Shown here piece by piece: positions 62,381 through 64,000 of a stretch of DNA of 64,000 nt (its first letter is position 1; each line of letters opens with the position of its first letter). The notes under the pieces were generated by a model. The model did not search any database. It was not told where the DNA came from and was given only the letters and a program-made list of their open reading frames with translations. The stretch spans positions 496,001 through 560,000 of the forward strand of contig CAVWAJ010000014.1 in assembly GCA_963752965.1 (NCBI GenBank), in the 5' to 3' direction. The position numbers and the translations under genes are program-made. Source of the stretch: QHXW01 sp963752965. Its GTDB lineage: Bacteria; Acidobacteriota; Terriglobia; Bryobacterales; Bryobacteraceae.

Positions 62381-62848
62381 ATGTCTAATACAAGTGAGCA
62401 GCCAACAGAGTGGGCGACGGTGCTTTTTTGGGTTCAACAAATCCTAGTGCCTCTGGGCAGCCTAGGTTTTGGTGTGTTAATAGGAGCGTGGATTTACAAC
62501 CTCTTTGCAGCGTCTTCCAATGGAGTCAAGGACGTTGTCGACTTGTTTTCGAGCACGTTACCGGGGCCGCTTGTAGGCTTGTCCACTGGGTACAATGTTC
62601 AGCGGATCTGGCCCGCGACCTATGAAACCGGCAGAATGGTTTGGGTCGTGCCAGTAATCTGCTTTACGCTCGTCTTGATCATCGATTTGGCGTCGGCGCA
62701 GCCCGCCGCAAAAGTGCTTTCAGGTTACTTCTACCCTCAGGGAGGCGAGGAAGCGCTGGGCGTAGTGTTAATCACTTGCCCCACATTGTCCTGTTGCCTA
62801 TACTCGGCTGGCATGGTGTGGAGCCGCAGGCGCGCTGCACATATTTGA
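62381..62848 (+). CDS. Small four-helix membrane protein of unknown function
   Basis: A 155-residue protein with hydrophobic segments at about 12-45 (VLFWVQQILVPLGSLGFGVLIGAWIYNLFA), 83-100 (MVWVVPVICFTLVLIIDLA) and 122-145 (ALGVVLITCPTLSCCLYSAGMVW). The C-terminal basic RRRAAHI suggests a cytosolic end. No family is recognised. It lies 66 bp after the repeat protein gene. Confidence 0.55.
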   Translation: MSNTSEQPTEWATVLFWVQQILVPLGSLGFGVLIGAWIYNLFAASSNGVKDVVDLFSSTLPGPLVGLSTGYNVQRIWPATYETGRMVWVVPVICFTLVLIIDLASAQPAAKVLSGYFYPQGGEEALGVVLITCPTLSCCLYSAGMVWSRRRAAHI

Positions 62849-62933
62849 CTGCATGACGAGAACTAGGTAGCAGACGAACCCGATTGGCAGTTCCGAGAAG
62901 CCGGTTACGGCTGGCACCCACTCGAGTTGAAGA

Positions 62934-64000
62934 CTATCCAGCCGCTACGAGACTCTCTTCCAGGATTTCCAATGCGCGGTTCATTTCCTGCTCGGTGATT
63001 ATTAGCGGGGGCGCAAGCGTGATGACGTTGCCCATGGTCACCTTGAAACTCAGGCCTCGGGAAAGAGCTTCGTACATGACGCGCTCGGCCAGTTCTCTCG
63101 CGGGGACTCGCGTCTCGCGATTCTCCACGAGTTCCACATTGATGAGCAGGCCGAGGCCGCGAACGTCGCCGATGTGCGGTTGGCGGGCCTGCATTTCGCG
63201 AAGGCGGTCGAGAGTCCAAGCGCCCATGGTCCGCGATCGCTCGACCAAGTTCTCTTGCTCAAGGCACTCGATCGTCGCCAAAGCAGCCGCGCATGCGACG
63301 GGATTCTTCTCGTGCGTGTAGTGACCGAGAGCGATGTGGGGAGCCACGTCGAGTTCCTCTCGCGCAATAATTCCGGCCAGAGGGAACAGAGCGCCGCCGA
63401 GGCTCTTTCCCACCACGAGGATATCGGGCACAACATCGTAGTGCTGGCAACTGAACATCCGGCCGGTGCGACCGAGCCCGTGGATTTCGTCCAGGATGAG
63501 GAGCGCTCCGTGGCGGTCGCACGCTTCACGCACGCGTTTCCAATAATCGGGCGGCGGAATCACGCCAGTGTTGCGCACGGTTTCGGCGATCACTGCGCCG
63601 ACGTCGCCCTCCTGCTCCATCACGTACTCGATGTAGTCGGCGCATCGCAGATTGCAAGAACCATTGCAACCGAAGACGCAGCGATAGGCATTGGGAGGCG
63701 GAACGTGTTCGGTTCCAGGCAGTAGTGGCCCGATGCCCGAGCGGAACAGCGCCTCGCCACCTACCGAGATGGCGTCCAGCGATGCACCGTGGAAGGACTC
63801 CCACATGGAAATCGTCTTGAAGCGACCTGTTGCCACGCGGGCCAGCTTTAGTGCCATGCCGATGGCCGTGGTGCCTCCCGGCGCCAGCAGGACTTTGTTC
63901 AAATTGCCCGGAGCGAGGCTTGCCAGTTTCTCCGCGAGCCGAATTGCAGGAATGTTGGTGTAGCGCCGGGTGCAGAACGGAAGCGACTGCATCTGGTCCT
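62934..64000 (-). CDS. Class III PLP-dependent aminotransferase/lyase, start cut by right window edge
   Basis: At least 354 residues of a fold-type I class III enzyme; the frame is open through the right edge (DQMQSLPFCTRR). Signatures are LLAPGGTTAIGMALKLARVATG, SMWESFHGASLDAISVGGEALF, LLILDEIHGLGRTGRMFSCQHYDV and ILVVGKSLGGALFPLAGIIA with the PLP lysine. Four cysteines spaced Cx3Cx3Cx3C (CVFGCNGSCNLRC) sit before ADYIEYVMEQEGDVGAVIAE. The ESFHGASLDAISVGGEALFR region recalls the phosphonate-acting enzyme PbfA, but this is memory-based and uncertain. Start and full function cannot be set. Confidence 0.8.
   Translation of the reverse strand, partial: DQMQSLPFCTRRYTNIPAIRLAEKLASLAPGNLNKVLLAPGGTTAIGMALKLARVATGRFKTISMWESFHGASLDAISVGGEALFRSGIGPLLPGTEHVPPPNAYRCVFGCNGSCNLRCADYIEYVMEQEGDVGAVIAETVRNTGVIPPPDYWKRVREACDRHGALLILDEIHGLGRTGRMFSCQHYDVVPDILVVGKSLGGALFPLAGIIAREELDVAPHIALGHYTHEKNPVACAAALATIECLEQENLVERSRTMGAWTLDRLREMQARQPHIGDVRGLGLLINVELVENRETRVPARELAERVMYEALSRGLSFKVTMGNVITLAPPLIITEQEMNRALEILEESLVAAG

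Overview
The window looks like a chromosomal segment from an Acidobacteriota genome, most likely close to Solibacter/Bryobacter. It is GC-rich and carries several families that are expanded in that phylum: an ADOP/MacB-type permease, a Solibacter-type (TIGR03437-like) C-terminal domain on a secreted propeller protein, a CRTAC1/ASPIC protein and a DUF3300 protein. The placement is inference from gene content; there is no rRNA in the window. I saw no tRNA, rRNA or CRISPR array.

Region 1 (1-4937) is the most unusual. selA (selenocysteine synthase, cut by the left edge) lies convergent to efp. Next to them is a radical SAM gene whose apparent stop, TGA at 3308-3310, can be read as selenocysteine. 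The protein then ends C-U-A-E-P plus eight residues, and its true stop overlaps the start of an ATP-grasp gene by one base. A perfect 6-bp hairpin with an AGGTA loop sits 19 nt after the TGA, as expected of a bacterial SECIS element.

Region 2 (4605-15264) holds yggX, the glycine cleavage operon gcvT-gcvH-gcvPA-gcvPB, a lipoprotein, a DegT-type aminotransferase, murQ-murA, a rhodanese protein and two envelope proteins. Region 3 (15282-28747) is a tad/cpa pilus operon on the minus strand (cpaA, cpaB, secretin, tadZ, tadA, tadB, tadC). An IS630-family element has inserted into the 3' end of tadA, and the original 17-residue tail can still be read on the far side of the insertion. Two small genes are part of this cluster.

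Region 4 (28813-40016) contains a HEAT-repeat protein, a class III aminotransferase with a Gfo/Idh/MocA oxidoreductase, an M81 peptidase, bacterioferritin, ssb, a DUF3300 protein behind a convincing sigma-54 promoter, and a PQQ enzyme with an inserted cytochrome c domain. Region 5 (40124-42389) is a gene split by an IS3-family element with a 4-bp target duplication; rejoining the halves restores the frame.

Region 6 (42440-51629) is a tightly packed minus-strand operon of secreted propeller, cytochrome and CRTAC1 proteins with a RidA protein, a periplasmic binding protein and a Kir-type K+ channel. Region 7 (51808-64000) has a small secreted protein, a sugar-use operon (MFS transporter, ROK kinase, GH2 enzyme), the ADOP permease, a cohesin-like protein with three repeats, a small membrane protein and a class III aminotransferase cut by the right edge. 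No stretch over 300 bases is without a gene or mobile element.
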